Positions 21,078 to 36,000 of a DNA stretch of 64,000 nucleotides are shown one piece after another. Every line of letters starts with the position of its first letter. Positions within the stretch are counted from its first letter, which is position 1. A program made the translations under genes and the position numbers. The stretch spans positions 1-64,000 of the forward strand of contig JASANE010001578.1 of the NCBI GenBank assembly GCA_030248225.1. The letters are read 5' to 3'. The notes beneath the pieces are model-generated. The model was not told where the DNA came from. It did not search any database and saw nothing but the letters and a program-made list of their open reading frames with translations. The DNA is from Trileptium ribeirensis. Lineage: Eukaryota > Nematoda > Enoplea > Enoplida > Thoracostomopsidae.

Positions 21078-24000
21078 GTAAGTCTACACGCTATGTCGTG
21101 AATGACCTTAGGATAATTTATTACCGGTGTGTATTTACTCTAGGTGTATGCAAACATTAATTCGCAAACAATTTGTTCATTCACAGATAAATGTGTGCAC
21201 TTACTGCACATTGTAATACGTAATGTCATGTTTATACCTACATGAATTGTGGTAATAATGATGCTTATTGCTACAAAATCTGTAGCGTCACCTTCGTTAT
21301 TGCAATAACTCTGTCTCAGTGTTCATGATCTATGCTACAATGAAATAGGCGAAATGTAGCGCTAAGCACGGCAGTTGTTACCAGACGTGTAGTGATAAAC
21401 CGTACATATACCATAGGCAGGGCTGGTGCTACCATACTATCAAACCTATCAATGGGGGGGGGGGGGTCCCGCAGGTAAAATCATGAAAAATCGGCCCGGG
21501 TCTGAAGGGACCCCGCAGGGGCCCTCCGAAGGCGAAATCACCAAAAATTTTCGGCGCTTCGCGTTATCAGTTATCTAAACAAAACTAAGCAAAACAGTTG
21601 TCAGTTCTTACAGTCAGTGAATCGAGATATCAATTAGATCAGCTTCTTTCGTGCTTTTTGTGCAGCAAAATCGTCCATTAGATTATCGTAGTCTAATTGA
21701 CTTGCAATTTCGTGTTCAATCGATATGGGGCCAGAGCACTGAGACGATCTTGGTCCATTGTGGAACGTAGATAGCTTTTTATGTGTTTAAGCTTGGAAAA
21801 ACTGCGTTCACAAGATGCGACTTTGACAGGAATAGTCAGAAATATGCGGTGTGCGATGGCCAAATTCGGATAAATGTCGTGAAGATGGTGTTTGTACATG
21901 TAGTCCAGCGCATGAAAAACGCTCAGCCCGCGAGACTTGGCATCGCATAAAAATCGTGATAGGTTCTCTGTACAGGTCGTCGGGTTCAGTGTTGCCGAGC
22001 AGTTGAGAAAAATCCTGACATTTTGTTTCACTGCAGATTCGCTGCCTTCCGTTGATCGGATCTTAGACGCCGTTATTGGGCTCAGAAATCCAAAAATCTC
22101 CACGAAAGTCTGGGTTTGGGTGTAACGCTCCTGTACCGATGCTATGGCTTGATCAAGCAGAACATTGAAGAATTGGGCCTTGAAATGGTTTTCAGGCGAT
22201 AAGGTGCACACGTCATCAGCCGCTTCATACTCAAATAGCCTTTTTCGTTTCCTAGTTCGACGCTCCGGAAATTTTGCTTCTACTCCCACAGCTTCTGCAA
22301 TATCGAGAGCCGATGCCACCGCCTGTGAGTACCCGTTGTTGCGGTACTTTCGCAAAAAATTAGCGTCCGATCAAGTTCCATAGTTTGTTGCTCCACGGTA
22401 GCCGCAACTGATTGCAAGAGCTTACTCGTTTTGTTAATTTCAAACAGAATGTCGTACCAAACGCAAATGCCGATAATAAAGGACCACTTCTGAATATCTG
22501 CAGCTAGTCCACGTGCTTCCGAAAACCCGTTAGAGTCCCTTTTCTCGAGGCAGATCCGTGGAACTTCGTTTAGGGCGCCTAGGACTCCATTGAGATCGTA
22601 TCGCAGCGGCTTGATGCACTCGATTCGGCTCTCCCATCGGGTGTCAGAAATGGCCTTCATCGTAAACAGGTCAAGGTTAGCTTTAAGAAGCTGCCAACGC
22701 TGTGATGAACCCGCAAACAGTGCATATATACGTTCGAGATTACCGAAGAAAGTGATTGATTCGAGTGATGACTTAGCAGCGTCCAGGACAACAAAATTCA
22801 GCGTATGTGAAGCGCACGGCAAAAAAGTGCTTTGGGATTCATTTCTAGTAACCTTGCCGCGACTCCTTTTTCTTTGCCCTTCATGTTCGACCCATTGTCA
22901 TACGTCCGCGCTCGACAGTCCAAAATCGAAAGCTCCCATTTTCGCAGGTTGGTAAGGAGATCGTCCAGTAGGGATTCGCTTGTAGTGCTGCCAACGTCGC
23001 AAAAGCCCAGAAACCGTTCAAAAATGTTACTGCAAACGCCAGGCTGTACCTTGACAAAGCGCAGACATGTCGTTAACTGCTCTTGGTGCGAAATGTTGGT
23101 TGTACAGTCCATAATAGTACCATAATATTTAGCATCCTTGATTTCCTTTATTATAAATGCTAAAACTGCATTGCTTAATAACTGAATTATCTCATTTTGA
23201 ATGTCTTTTGAAAGATAGTGCGTAGTGGAACCAGGGTGCTTCTCCTGTGCTAGCTTGGCGCGCTGGACATGCTCCATTAAAACTGGATCGTATTTGGCAA
23301 GCAGCTCCACTTCAGCCAAAAAGTTTCCATTTGACGGGTCACCCAGTCGATCGCTCGAACCACGAAATGCCAAATTTCGCTTCGGCACGAAAAGAATAAT
23401 GTCAATTAATCTGCGCAGTACCTCCCGCCGTGACGCTATTGTTCAGTCATTTGCTGCAGTGTCTTATCTTCGAGGGTACAGCCAATAGTCATGCCTTTCC
23501 TGAGGTCTTTCCATTTTACCATGGCACTAAGATGTTCCCCTGTTGTCTCATGTTCACGTAGCGACTTGGATAAACCGTTCCAACGTTTGTTTCCAGAAGT
23601 AAAGAGGTTCTGAGCTGAACTGAATAGTTTGCAGGCAAAACAGTAGACAGAGTCAAGGGAAGTCGAGTACATGAGCCAGGTACGCCGTACCTTTTCGCCA
23701 TTAGGCATCTTGCGAAAGTAGTATTCACGGGTAAAGCGACGACGTGGTGTTTCATTGTTAAAAGGGAAGTCATAGTCCTCGAATTGAACAGGGCCGCAGC
23801 GGACGAGATCAATACGGAGATCGTCCGAGATAGGGTACTGCCATTTATTGGGGTCATCTTCTGCAACATTACTCTCGGCTGTCGGCTGCGGCTCTGGTGT
23901 TACGGCAGGCTTCGGTTCGAAGGATTTTGATTCGGTATCAAGTGGTGGAGTACTGACTGTCGCAGAAGGAGCGGGGGCAAATATAGTGTCAATACGTTTT

Positions 24001-27000
24001 GTCTTAGCGGCCACCTCCTGGTCGCGAACCGATTGCTCCTTCCAAATTTTGCGCTTTTGAGAACCGCTCATATAAGATCGTTTCTCAGACATAATTGCGG
24101 AAAATTTAGTAGGCTGATAATATTAATGGATTACTGAAAATACATAAATTACATAAACATATATATGTATATATATATTATAAATATATATAATAGGTCG
24201 GTTTGGGGGGGGGGCCGGAATTGCTAGCGCCGGCCCTGACCATAGGCGTTATAACTAGTGCTAGGTACCTTCCTACACTCTCTGTAACATATAACATGTT
24301 TGTTGTTACAGTCGTGGTAGCAATGGTACCAAAGTGTAATGCATGCTATACCATTCTATATATGCTAAACCATATTCTAAGCTTAGGTTCTTATATACGA
24401 CATACACTAAGCTTAAGTCCGGTGGTTGCCGCCCCTCCAAACCCCTGCTCTAAGCTGTTCTATTTTTAACGATATAACGTATGGACTGCCTGGCTTACCT
24501 GGGCCAACTCATTTATTGCTTTCATATCAGTAATCAGCATCTTTCAATCACTAATTCTATTCGAAACATTTTCGAAACTGTGAATTGAAACAGCCGGATA
24601 AGTTGAAAGGAGGTATTATCGTATAATTTTCGCCATTTACACACATGCTAAATAGTTAGATTTTTACGCATGTTGCCCGCATTATTATTTCGCTTTTCGG
24701 ATGCCAATACGTTGACAATCTTTGGTTTCCTATCGTATTTACACCATTATTATTTAATTATCATCATTTCAACAAATATAAAACTTCTGTTGCTGTTGGA
24801 ATTACCTATCACTTATATATCACTACTATGTATTTCGTCGCTGTCTCATATTTTTTGTACAGTTGACAGCAAAATTTAAATTTGTAAAATTCTTTGCTTT
24901 TACGTTGTTAAGGCTTATTGTAACTAACTAATTATAAATTTGAATGACTTTCAAATCTAAAATAGAATACAATAAAAATAATTAGTAAACAGTGGGTGGG
25001 TTAGCGGGTGTTTCGGGAGAGGGGCTCCTCAATGGGGATCAGCCGGTGAGCAGCGATAGGGGAATATTGTCAAGGGACATAAATTTTTGAAATTTTTCTT
25101 TAATTTTGCCAGTTTATTCCCGTTTTGAGAATGTTCCCCCGACTTTGCGTATTTTCTCCAAATTCTTTCCTATATTTGTCAAAATATTCAGTCAGGCACG
25201 CTCCAAAGGGAAACGGTAACGTCCTGATTGGGAGGAGGTCCGAGGCTCAAGCGCATACTCCCCTTTGCCCCTATGATCATGCTGATAATTCTTATATTCT
25301 ACGCGGTTGAAACTAATGGGATTTGCTTTCATTGATTACGTTATAGCTATTATGCTTCTCATAAGGAGGAAGAACAATCTTGGCAAGTCTTGTAAAATAT
25401 TAGATGCTTTAGTATTTTATGGAAAACAATTCGCTTGCCAGATTAGAAGCATTGTAAAGAATACACCTTGTTAAAATACATTGAAAATTGCACACTTTAA
25501 CCGATGTGAAACAAAAAGATTTTTATTCGAAATCAGAAAATACAGAACAACTGGAAAAGTCTTTGTCGCATTCAAGACTTAATTCGCATCCATTAACAGA
25601 AAAGAACAACACTGGCCAGGTTTACTTCCTGGATCATTCAGAAATGATTAATTGAAAAATTATATCCTTGGCGTATTTTCAGTATTATACAAAGGATAAT
25701 ACAACCGAAAGTCACACAACTTCAAGCTTTTTTCACAGGATGGTCGCGCTGTGCAAATTTGAGTGGGCGGCCGCTCTGGTTTCTACCACTCTTGTACAGA
25801 TTAAACTGAATTTTCCATGCTATAACGCCGGTCGATAAATAGTGCTTCTAAGATTTCGCGAAAGACGTTGCACTAAACCGGACTCCAGCGTACGCAAATG
25901 TTTATGACCCATCGAGCCATCCATTGGAATTAAATTTAAACCACGTATCATGGCAGAAAACGGATCTGTAATAAAACGTGCGCATGTGGCGAGGCGCATG
26001 TGTTATGTGCATAGGCTCTCTGTATTTCGCAGACTGAGGAAGACCCACACCGTCGATGTCTCGTTATAAGGGGCTTTGCCGAAACAGGTCCCGATGGCGA
26101 TTTAAAATCAACTATAGACCTCGTGCAGTATCTTGCCAAGAGCGCAGCTGTAAAATCAGTCTTCCGTATAGACGCACTGTCGTCACGCAAATGTACCAAA
26201 GCAATTTCAAATTTCACTAAAAAACGTGAATCAAACATTTTAAATTCTAGAGATCGAAACGAACTTTTTCGCTATGTAAATAATAAGTGCTTCTCTAGTT
26301 TTGGAATCGGAGCACTAATGTCCGAATCCGGAACAATGATCACAAACGATGAAGAGCGATGCAACTTATTTGCGTCGACTTTTTCAAAAATTTTCACGAC
26401 AGATAATGGTTTAATTCCGACTACCTTAGCTCCCGACCTAAATGTAATATCTTGGATACCCTTTACCACGGAAATTGTAAATGAACATCTCCGAAAACTA
26501 AAAATAAACATAGTCATTCTCCAGATCTACTGTCACAATTATTTCTTCGTGAATTAAATAATGTACTGTGCTACCCATTGTCTCACATATTTGTCCAATC
26601 GTTTGTCAACGGTAAACTACCCGACCTCTGGTTAGGCTCCAATATTATACCTATCTATAAAAAAGGAAATAGTTCCGACCCCAAGAACTATCGTCCAATT
26701 TCGCTCATAAGTAATTGTTGCAAAGTAATGGAAAGTATTGTAAATAGTTTTTTAATTAAACATTTAACTTCTCAAAACTTAATCAGCAAAAATCAACACG
26801 GCTTTCCTGCACGACGATCGACTTGTACCCAACTATTAGAATGCATTATCGACTGGTGCAAAATCGTAGACTCCGGTGAGTCTGTTGACGTTGCATACAT
26901 TGATTTTGCTAAAGCTTTTGATAGTTTCCCACCCCAAGTTAATAGCCAAGCTTGGCAGTTTTGGAATCACCGGTAAATTGCGAAACTGGCTCTCAGCATT

Positions 27001-30000
27001 TTTGTCTAACAGATCATTTCGTGTAAAAATAAATACTTTTTCTAAACATTTCCCAGTCACTAGCGGTGTCCCGCAAGGCAGCGTATTGGGTCCAACTCTT
27101 TTTTTTATTGTATATTAATGATATTGATTCTAATTTGTGTAATGTCTCTTGTCGTATATTCGCTGATGACGTTAAATTGTATTGTGAAATACCTAAAGAA
27201 ACTTACAGTCGAAACAATTTAGCATTACAAAGTGATCTGAATTCTCTAGAAAAATGGGCAAATCAGTGGCAACTCAAAATTTCTGATGATAAATGTAATA
27301 TATTGCATATTGGCAAAAGAAACCCTGACTTTAACTATACCATACACGATAAGCAAATCGCCAACGTCGAAATAATAAGGGATCTTGGTGTTAATATCAG
27401 CAGTTCTCTGAAAAACCATTCTCATTGCCAAATAATTGCAACTAAAGCGTACAAAGTGATAAATATACTTTTTCGATGTTTTATTAACAATGACAAAGAC
27501 TTACTCTTGCTATTATATTGTACTTACGTAAGACCAATACTTGAATACGCTTCTGAAGTATGGTCTCCACCATACTTAACAGACATTGACCCACTCGAAA
27601 AAGTACAGCAATGCTTCGCTAGGAGACTATTTACCCGACTCAAGATTGAACAAATCAGTTACCCACAGCGTCTTGAGTATCTCGGTCTAGAACCTCTTGA
27701 ATTGAGGAGACTACACAGTGATTTGATAATGGTTTATAAATGCTTTCATTCACAATAAAATCGATGGCTGTGGAGAATTTTTCCAGCACCAAATTAAAAA
27801 ATTATGAGACTAGAGGACACCAGCTGAGACTCAAAAAGCTAAAATTTAGTACAAATATTTTGAAACACAGTTTTATTTCTAGAACCATTGACATATGGAA
27901 TTCACTACCTGAAAATGATGACTCGAAAGCACTGGTGAATGCAGCAACTCCTGCAATTTTTAGACAACTTCTGAAAAAAGTAAATTTGAGGACTTTTCTA
28001 CGCTTCGAACGTAAATTAAATTAGGCTAGAAGTAAATGGTTTTGCTCCCTTTCTAACCTTTATTTTTTATTGATGATCATAACGCTTATATTATTACACC
28101 TGATATTTCTTGTTTAATTCATATGTCTGAATATTATGCTTATTATTATCAATAAATATTATTATTATATATTATTATTGTTATATGTATATATTATACA
28201 TGTTAACGCTCCGAGGTCTCAGGCGGTATAGCTGGGATAGGCGGGGGATAATCTCATGGGGTATGCGGCAAACATAATGGATAGCACATGCGGCGTATGC
28301 GTTACGCGGCATTGGCCGACCGTGAAGCGACAGAACCCTATTTAGTGTTGAAGTTATTGAAAATGTATATTGAAGGATTCACCAGTCTGGAAACTATTTA
28401 TACTTCAAATGCTCTATCAAAATAAACGCTCTACAGTTTATAAATCGGGCCTAGTGGATTGGTGCACAATACGAGCCTAGTGGCGTTGAACAATCTCCGA
28501 AATGGCTCAAGAATTTTCACCCGCGGTACAGAATATTAGTAGTATAGTATAGTAATAAGACACAAGAATAGTAGTAATAAAAGCGCATATTGCTACAACA
28601 ATAATGTTGCAATAATCGCGCACTTTGCACAAATTGTGTAGTAATAATGCCAACTATTGCTACAAGGCCTATTAATATTTGTAGCAATAAGCTGCATTGT
28701 TCCAACAAAGATAGTGCAAATGACACGACTATTGCACTAAATATGTAATAACAATACGAATTATTGCTACATGTTTTAGAAACGTTTTGTAGCAATAATC
28801 ATGCTCATACAGGCTACAATGTGCAGTGAGTGCACACATTTATCTGTTAATGCCGCAAAACTACGTTCTCTTTTAGAGCTGAACGGCAAATAGGTGGAAT
28901 GTCTTGAAAATGCCATCTACGGCAGGCATTTACTTGCGTAACATAGTTTATACCTTTGCCTAACTACTATATACAGTAATAAAACGTAATGTTAATTGCA
29001 ACAGCCATAGCTCGAGAACCGATTGGCTGAATTTCCTAAATTTTTTACCATTCAATGCGATTATAAAATAACACAAACAAGAAAAATTATTTGCCTGCAT
29101 CTGCTTTTGTTTGCAAGTACGGGTTGAATAAACCCTTTTATTTCGGGCCGAAATCAGTTGCAATTAAAATATTATCGCCTATAATCTTGTAAGGGGCAAA
29201 CATAAGGAAGACTGGGAAATTTAGTAGCTTGCTATATGCAATTAGCGACAAACACGTAAATTGTTAAAAAAATTATTACTTGATTTAATCTATGTTTTTT
29301 CAATTAATATTTATAGCTTAAGTGACTTTGCTAACCCGACGGTCTCAGCGCACTATATAGTTGTCGTTGTTGACATTAGTGTTTACTTTGTAGTTCATTT
29401 ATTAGTCCTAAGACAAGGCGCTATTAGCTGAAATCCTTTCCGATAACCAGTATCAAGTGGTATGTAACTAAAGTGGCAGTTCCAAGCATAGAACAGATTT
29501 TAGTACCAGCTCGATAAAGAAATATTAAAAAAATTTCGTATTCACTATATTCTTGACACATTTTTGGGGTACCTAAAATTTGTTTCGGGATACTACATTA
29601 CCATGATTTAAGCAGCCATAGGATGGAGATGCGCAGCAAGAGAGGCTAACGGAGAAGACCGCCACACCACTTTTCGACCCCACCAATTTTAACGTAGTCC
29701 CCTCTTCATTTTTGAGTAACATGCTGCTTCCCTGCATGTAGGCAAATCAAAAGGTACCCAAATTCTAACTTGGCGGATCTTGATGGATACGACGAAGCAC
29801 GGGAAGGTTTGTATTTAGGAATTACTTTCATTTTTATAACAACGATAACACGTCCGATCTAGGCGGATTACCAAATATTAGCCTGCGTCATCACGTAGAC
29901 AGTAATCATAATATCAGCAACTCTTATAGGGGGTGTAATTGGAATATAGAAAGTCACTGCATAATAATACGGAATAAAATAACTGCAATATAAGCACATT

Positions 30001-33000
30001 ACTGGAATAAAGAAACTTAGATTTCGTGCTAGGGGAAGGCTGTAACATTAATAAATTTGTAATAAACATCAAAGGCAATTTTCGTACTTGTTTATTAGAC
30101 GCTGTCTGAATTTCATTAGATCAGTGGAATCTTAAGAGAAATATTGGCTACGTATGAAACGGGTCTAAAATAGAAAAACATATTTTAGTGCGAAATGTGG
30201 TGGGGGTAACTTTAGCACACTGTTGATGCCAGGGTCTATTGTATATCTTCAAATTTGAACAAAATTCGAACTGAGGGAGTAATACGAAGGTGTGGCAATG
30301 TGTACTTAATATGTGTCATTTTTACCGAGATTTTAAGCAACGCGAAAATGTTTAAAGTTCAGAGAAGAAAATTGAAGAAAATTCGAACTGAGGCAGTAAT
30401 ACGAAGGTGTGGCAATGTGTACTTAATATGTGTCATTTTTGCCGAGATTTTAAGCTACGCGAAAATGTTTAAAGTTCAGAGAAGAAAGCAAAGCAGGTGG
30501 TAAGCCTTCCGTTCACATTTAGAATTTTTAGCAAACGATAAATATTTGTTGTCATTTATAAAGATTCATGTAGCTTAGTTAAGCAACACGATTTACGTTG
30601 TTAACTTTATTTCACAAAGCTTTATTTTCAACAAATTTTAAGATTCTGAACTTGAAAACTTATTGAACTCACAAGGCTATAAAATTTTTTTTGGAAATGG
30701 CATAAAATTGAACCAAAAAGCAGAATTTTTGTAATTTGCTCTTTATTTCGTCATGAAAACCAAATTTGAAGTTAGCTTGGCGAACATAACATTTAAAACA
30801 CAAATTAAAGTGGTAATATCAGATGTATAAAAACATCGTAGTCCTATATTATCAACGCGATAGGTACTATCTGTTGTGTTTTGACAATGTGTCTTGAACC
30901 TCAAACCAGGGAGAATTATTATATCTAGTTTTGTACTCAGATACAGTCGGTGTAGTTGAAATCTATATGTTGTAATCTTTTGGTAGATTCGCTTACCCGA
31001 GTGCAAAAGCTGGCACTTTATTGCTGACATTTTTATTTTTTTGTTTCAAAACATTTGTCGACTAATTTCACTGCCCTCTGCCTGCTAAATATGTCGCTTG
31101 TGATGCTGTTTCTTCCAAGCAAATATGTCGCTTGTGATGCTGTTTCTTCTACGCATGTTAATATATAGCTTCACATCATCTTAAAATATTTTCCCAACTA
31201 CCGCTATGCCTTTACTACACTAAATTCCAGAAAAATATGCAATTTTTGAACCAAATCTATAGATTTAAAGAAAAATGTATAACCCGCTCTGCTAGTTTGC
31301 TGTAAAGATATAATAACCTAGTTGTGTCATTCACTACCTTTGGCCATGTCCAAGCTGAAGTTTGTGACGCTAACAGTCCAAACTAATTTCTGCATTAATC
31401 TTGTGTCGACTAGTATAATGGTAAAATTACTACATAGCTATGCATGAAGATTCTGTTTCTGGTTTTGCTTGTTTTTCTTGTTTCTCATTTATTCCACTTT
31501 TAAACAAATTTTAACAACTTGAGAGCTGATAACAAATTTCACAAATTTGCACCAGCAATTTTGACTGCCGTTCATAGTTTATAAAATAAAATAACGTAGC
31601 TCATATTAGGTTCAACTATAACGTGAACGGAATTTCCACGAAACGCCATTTGAATGAAGTAAAAGGGAAGTGTGCGAATAAACATTATTGCAAATTGAAC
31701 AAGCCAAAAGCGTAGAAAAAAAGAAAGATTCGTGAATTTATTCAGTTTTCTGCTTAAACATAGTATAATTTTTAATTTTGCTTACGGATGAGTATTTCTT
31801 CAAGCTTATACATTTATATGCAAACGCATATACGGGTTTGCTTGTGACTTATGCTTGCTACGTTATTATTCTGCAAGATAAAGATCAAGTATAAAATAAC
31901 GTTGAAAACAAAACATATATCGTTAGCGTCATGATATACATGAAATGTTGCTTAGTTTTTGTGGCGACATATGATCACGCAATGGCTTATTTTGGTCACA
32001 GCTTTACGAATAAACCATAAGTATAGAATAAACCAAAGTAAGAATAAACCATGCTTGTGCGTCGCCTAGTTTTGTGGTTTATTTAATATCAGATACAATT
32101 GGATTTACACAAATCCTCGGATAATACACACCGTTCCCAAAGTTTTATATTACGGAGCACCGTGTTCAATTCGTTGTGTAGTCTTGTGTTTGCATATTCG
32201 CAAGTCCTGTGTCAAAGTTTTGGTTCCCGAGTATTAAAAAAGCTCCATAAATGTATCAGCGGTTGGAGACAGCCGTGCTATCCGGGTTGGATTCCCACTA
32301 AAGGCGAGAATTTGTTAACGTGTGTGTTATGTAAGGGATTATTTCAAGCATCTAAACGTTAGGCAGTTGTGGCATATATATCGATAGAACGTGCATGAGC
32401 TTACCCCCCTAAGGTTCGGACCTCCAAGCAATATTTACCCTATCCCCTGAAAGCTCCGGACCCCCGAAACCATCCCACTCCCCCGCCATACGCCCAATGC
32501 GCGCGAAAAATCTTTGCAAAAATTACCATAATTTGGGTTAAAATTGGTAAAAAAGTCGGTACCTGAATGTTTTCCCCGCCAAAAATATACCTCCCGTAAG
32601 CCCACGGACCTTCGACGCCTAGGAGTTATGAACAATTTGATGAAATCGTTTACTGAAGTGGAAAAATTGAGGTCAGATATTAATTGTGCAACTCGTTTAT
32701 TAAATTGTGCAACCAGATATTGAATTGTGGGACCGTGATAACAGACTGCAAAACATTAAATGTGCAACTATTTTATAAAATTATGCTTTTTGAATGATTA
32801 ATTCGGCACCTTTAACCACCACAGATGTTTCTTCATGAGCTGACAATCATTTGATTGCAAGTCAGACACTAATTCGGGTATGGGTTAAAGGCATGCAATA
32901 TGTTACCCTTAATTTTGTTTAATAAACATTTTTGTTGTTGTTGTTGTAATCATGCAACAGCCGTTTAGATGTAAGAAAAAGCACAAATGCAATAATAAAT

Positions 33001-36000
33001 GAGACAAATTACCCGTAGCATTCGGGCCCACAGGATGATGATTGCGCGACAAGCTGCTCTATGTATGCCCTGTAAGCCTTGAAACAAATAAAGCGCAATA
33101 GTCATCATCCTTAGATAATGCCGGACCATGCTTATTTGAGCGAGCTGCTGGCTTTGCGCTTACAGTTCATATTGTTAGATTGTTTATGCTTGCTGAAATT
33201 GCTGTTAATAGCCGTAATATGCTTCCTCCTGATTGCGCGACAAGCTGCTCTATGTATGCCCTGTAAGCCTTGAAACAAATAAAGCGCAATAGTCATCATC
33301 CTTAGATAATGCCGGACCATGCTTATTTGAGCGAGCTGCTGGCTTTGCGCTTACAGTTCATATTGTTAGATTGTTTATGCTTGCTGAAATTGCTGTTAAT
33401 ATATCTTTATACAAGCCATCCCAGAAAAAAAAGGAGAAAACAAAAACCCCCAAATGTTAATAGCCGTAATATGCTTCCTCCTCACGAAACATTATAGGTC
33501 TGTGCCGCCTAAAGTCAAAGTCTTTGACGATTTGTAGAGAAATTTGAATAAACTTTAACAAGTTGTAAGTGGACAATCAACTTGCTGTTTTTACTGGTCG
33601 ATTATAACATGTATTATACATATACAATCATGCTGTTATCAATAAACTTTTTGTTTGTTTGAAATTTGTACTAATTCTAGGCATTGATTCACACTGTGCC
33701 ATTGTATTGATTCAACCACATTTTTGACACAAAAAATAAAAGGTATCCCCTACGCCACCCCCCCCCCGCACAAATCGCAAGACTCTCCCGTCGGAGCAAT
33801 CTACTATGCTAAAGGTCCACGCGTACGTATGCAATGCCAGTAAAACAGGATGTATTGTGAATTTAGTGAACTGTGATGACGAGACAGAATTTAATGCCGT
33901 TATGTATTGCTAGGTATGTCATTACTTCGCACTTTCATGAATTCAGTAATTTCATCAATTTCTGGTTTTTATAGCAATTTTGACTACAATCTTGAGAAAT
34001 GAACAATTTCTCGCAATTCGTAGTTGTACAATTCTTAAATTTTATTTTAAGGCAATCAACATTTAGGTTGATAGAAAAATTACAGTTGCACTATTAAATA
34101 TATGGTTGCACAATTCATTATTTTAGTTGCACAATTAATATTTTTCCAAAAATTGATGTATTTCTTGTGTGTATGACAATTTATATCCTCGTATTATAAA
34201 ACACGACGAAACTGCATGAATACATTTGATTACATCTCAATCTCGATGCTGTAATTATATGTTCTACATTTTTGTAATGCATTAATTAGATTGATTGAAT
34301 CTTTGTCTTTTAGTTATGCAAGCAGGATTCGCTTTTCTAGAAGCCGGTTCGGTACGATCGAAGAACACGACAAACATTTTGCTCAAAAATATGATTGAGT
34401 CATGTTAGTATTATTTTTGTATTAACTATCAGTGTATCAAGCGCGGTTTCAAATTTCAGAGCAGACAGTTTGTTTCTAAGGGTGAGTTGGTAAAATACTT
34501 ATTAGTCTAATGTCGCTTGTAGGAGATATGAGAACAGACAATGGTGGGAAGAACGTGCCTTGTCTCGATTTTAATGCGACGATGCAATAATACTAAAGGT
34601 ACTGAGGCTTATTCTAATCAAACGTAATTTGGCAATCATTTATTATAGTATTGTTTCACAAACGAAATGTTTCTAAAAATCGGTTATTAGATTCATTTAG
34701 TACGATTTTCGGAATTTCAGGTATATGTTTTTCCAGCTTAAAATGGCAGTATATTTTGTGTGTAGCTAAGATATTGCGTTGCAGCTTACGGCTTAGATAT
34801 TTTAGAACATGAACTAATTATATTCTTGCAATCCTGAAAACATTAAACTAGTAATTCGCAAGCGAGCGTGGTTTCATCAAGTGGTAATTTTGTGTAATCA
34901 CTTGTAACAGTCTTTGTGTGATGTATGGACTATAATAAAATCCTTGTAACCCTGAACCTTTTGAAAACCCTAAAACATTGCGGTCCCTAAACCCATCAAA
35001 AGCTGAAACCATACGAAGTATTCGTAATAGTCTCTAGATAACCGAACCATTGTATTCAGCATGCGTAAAAACCTATATATAGACTATTCTTGATTCCCTG
35101 TACGCAATACGTAACCAAATAACTGAAAGATAGACTGTGTGGTGGCAATCGGGTTCATTGACCCTAAATCCATTGAAAACATTTGAAAAGACATGAAATA
35201 TTCATATTGTCTCTAGATAGCCAAACTATCGTATTCAGCGTGCCGAAAACTTATATATAGACCATTGTTGATGCCCTGCACGCAATACATAATCAGCAAA
35301 TGAAAGCACACGTTTTGAAAATCGGGTTAATCTATCGTAAAACCTTGAAGCCCAGTCAGGTTGGGCTCTAAACTGCAAAACCTATTCAGACATGCTTGAT
35401 AACTTAATAGACACTCGTTGTAAGGAAAAATACGTAAAAACATGCCAAAATTTGAAAAATCGTTATTTCTGGGGACAGTGTCGACAGGCGATATTCAGGC
35501 CCACAACTGCCAAGGGAGTGGTCCCAAAAAAAGCCTTGATCGGCTAAGTTGTAGATCTCGATCAGCTGATTCTAGATGGTTGCGAAGCGTATGTCGCAAG
35601 ATCCGTAAGGCCAAATTTGGCAAAGAGCAATTAAAACCCTTTTTTGCCATTTTACCCCGAAATTGGAGTCGGAACTGTTCGCGTTCAACTAAAAGGTTCA
35701 TCGTCATCACTTTTGCTAACGAATAAAAATATTTATCCAAATCGATCTACCCTAAGATGAGTTATATATGACAAAAACATACAAAACATTTGCACAATTT
35801 TTTCACCTAGCGCCTTCAGTGGAAACTCCACTCGCTTCAGCCGCTCCGTTTGAATAATTTTCTATGTAAGATACCAACGTAGTGCGGCTCTATGGCAATA
35901 TGGCTTCTTGTTACGTCTGCAATCCAGGTACTGTGACAACAGCAGCATAAATTGTATTCTGGTTCAGTTATTTTATATAACTACATAAATAGTATACGTG

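Larger units (their letters stand above)
21078..34313. other. Gene B intron 1 (13.2 kb), transposon-filled
   Basis: It is by far the longest intron. It contains the complete hAT (21418-24238), dispersed repeats around it and at 28530-28860, G-rich MITE-like blocks (25010-25290, 32400-32635), the LINE remnant (26100-28200), a 117-bp and a 191-bp tandem duplication (30261-30494, 33041-33482) and a 34-bp duplication (31087-31152). The remaining AT-rich parts show no recognised gene. Confidence 0.8.

Noticed and set aside
33806..33913. Short frame [16 protein letters not shown]... before a strong AGGTATGT donor, considered as gene B exon 1
   Set aside because: It ends in TAG at the donor, and the phase does not fit the exon at 34314; the exon at 20948 fits exactly.
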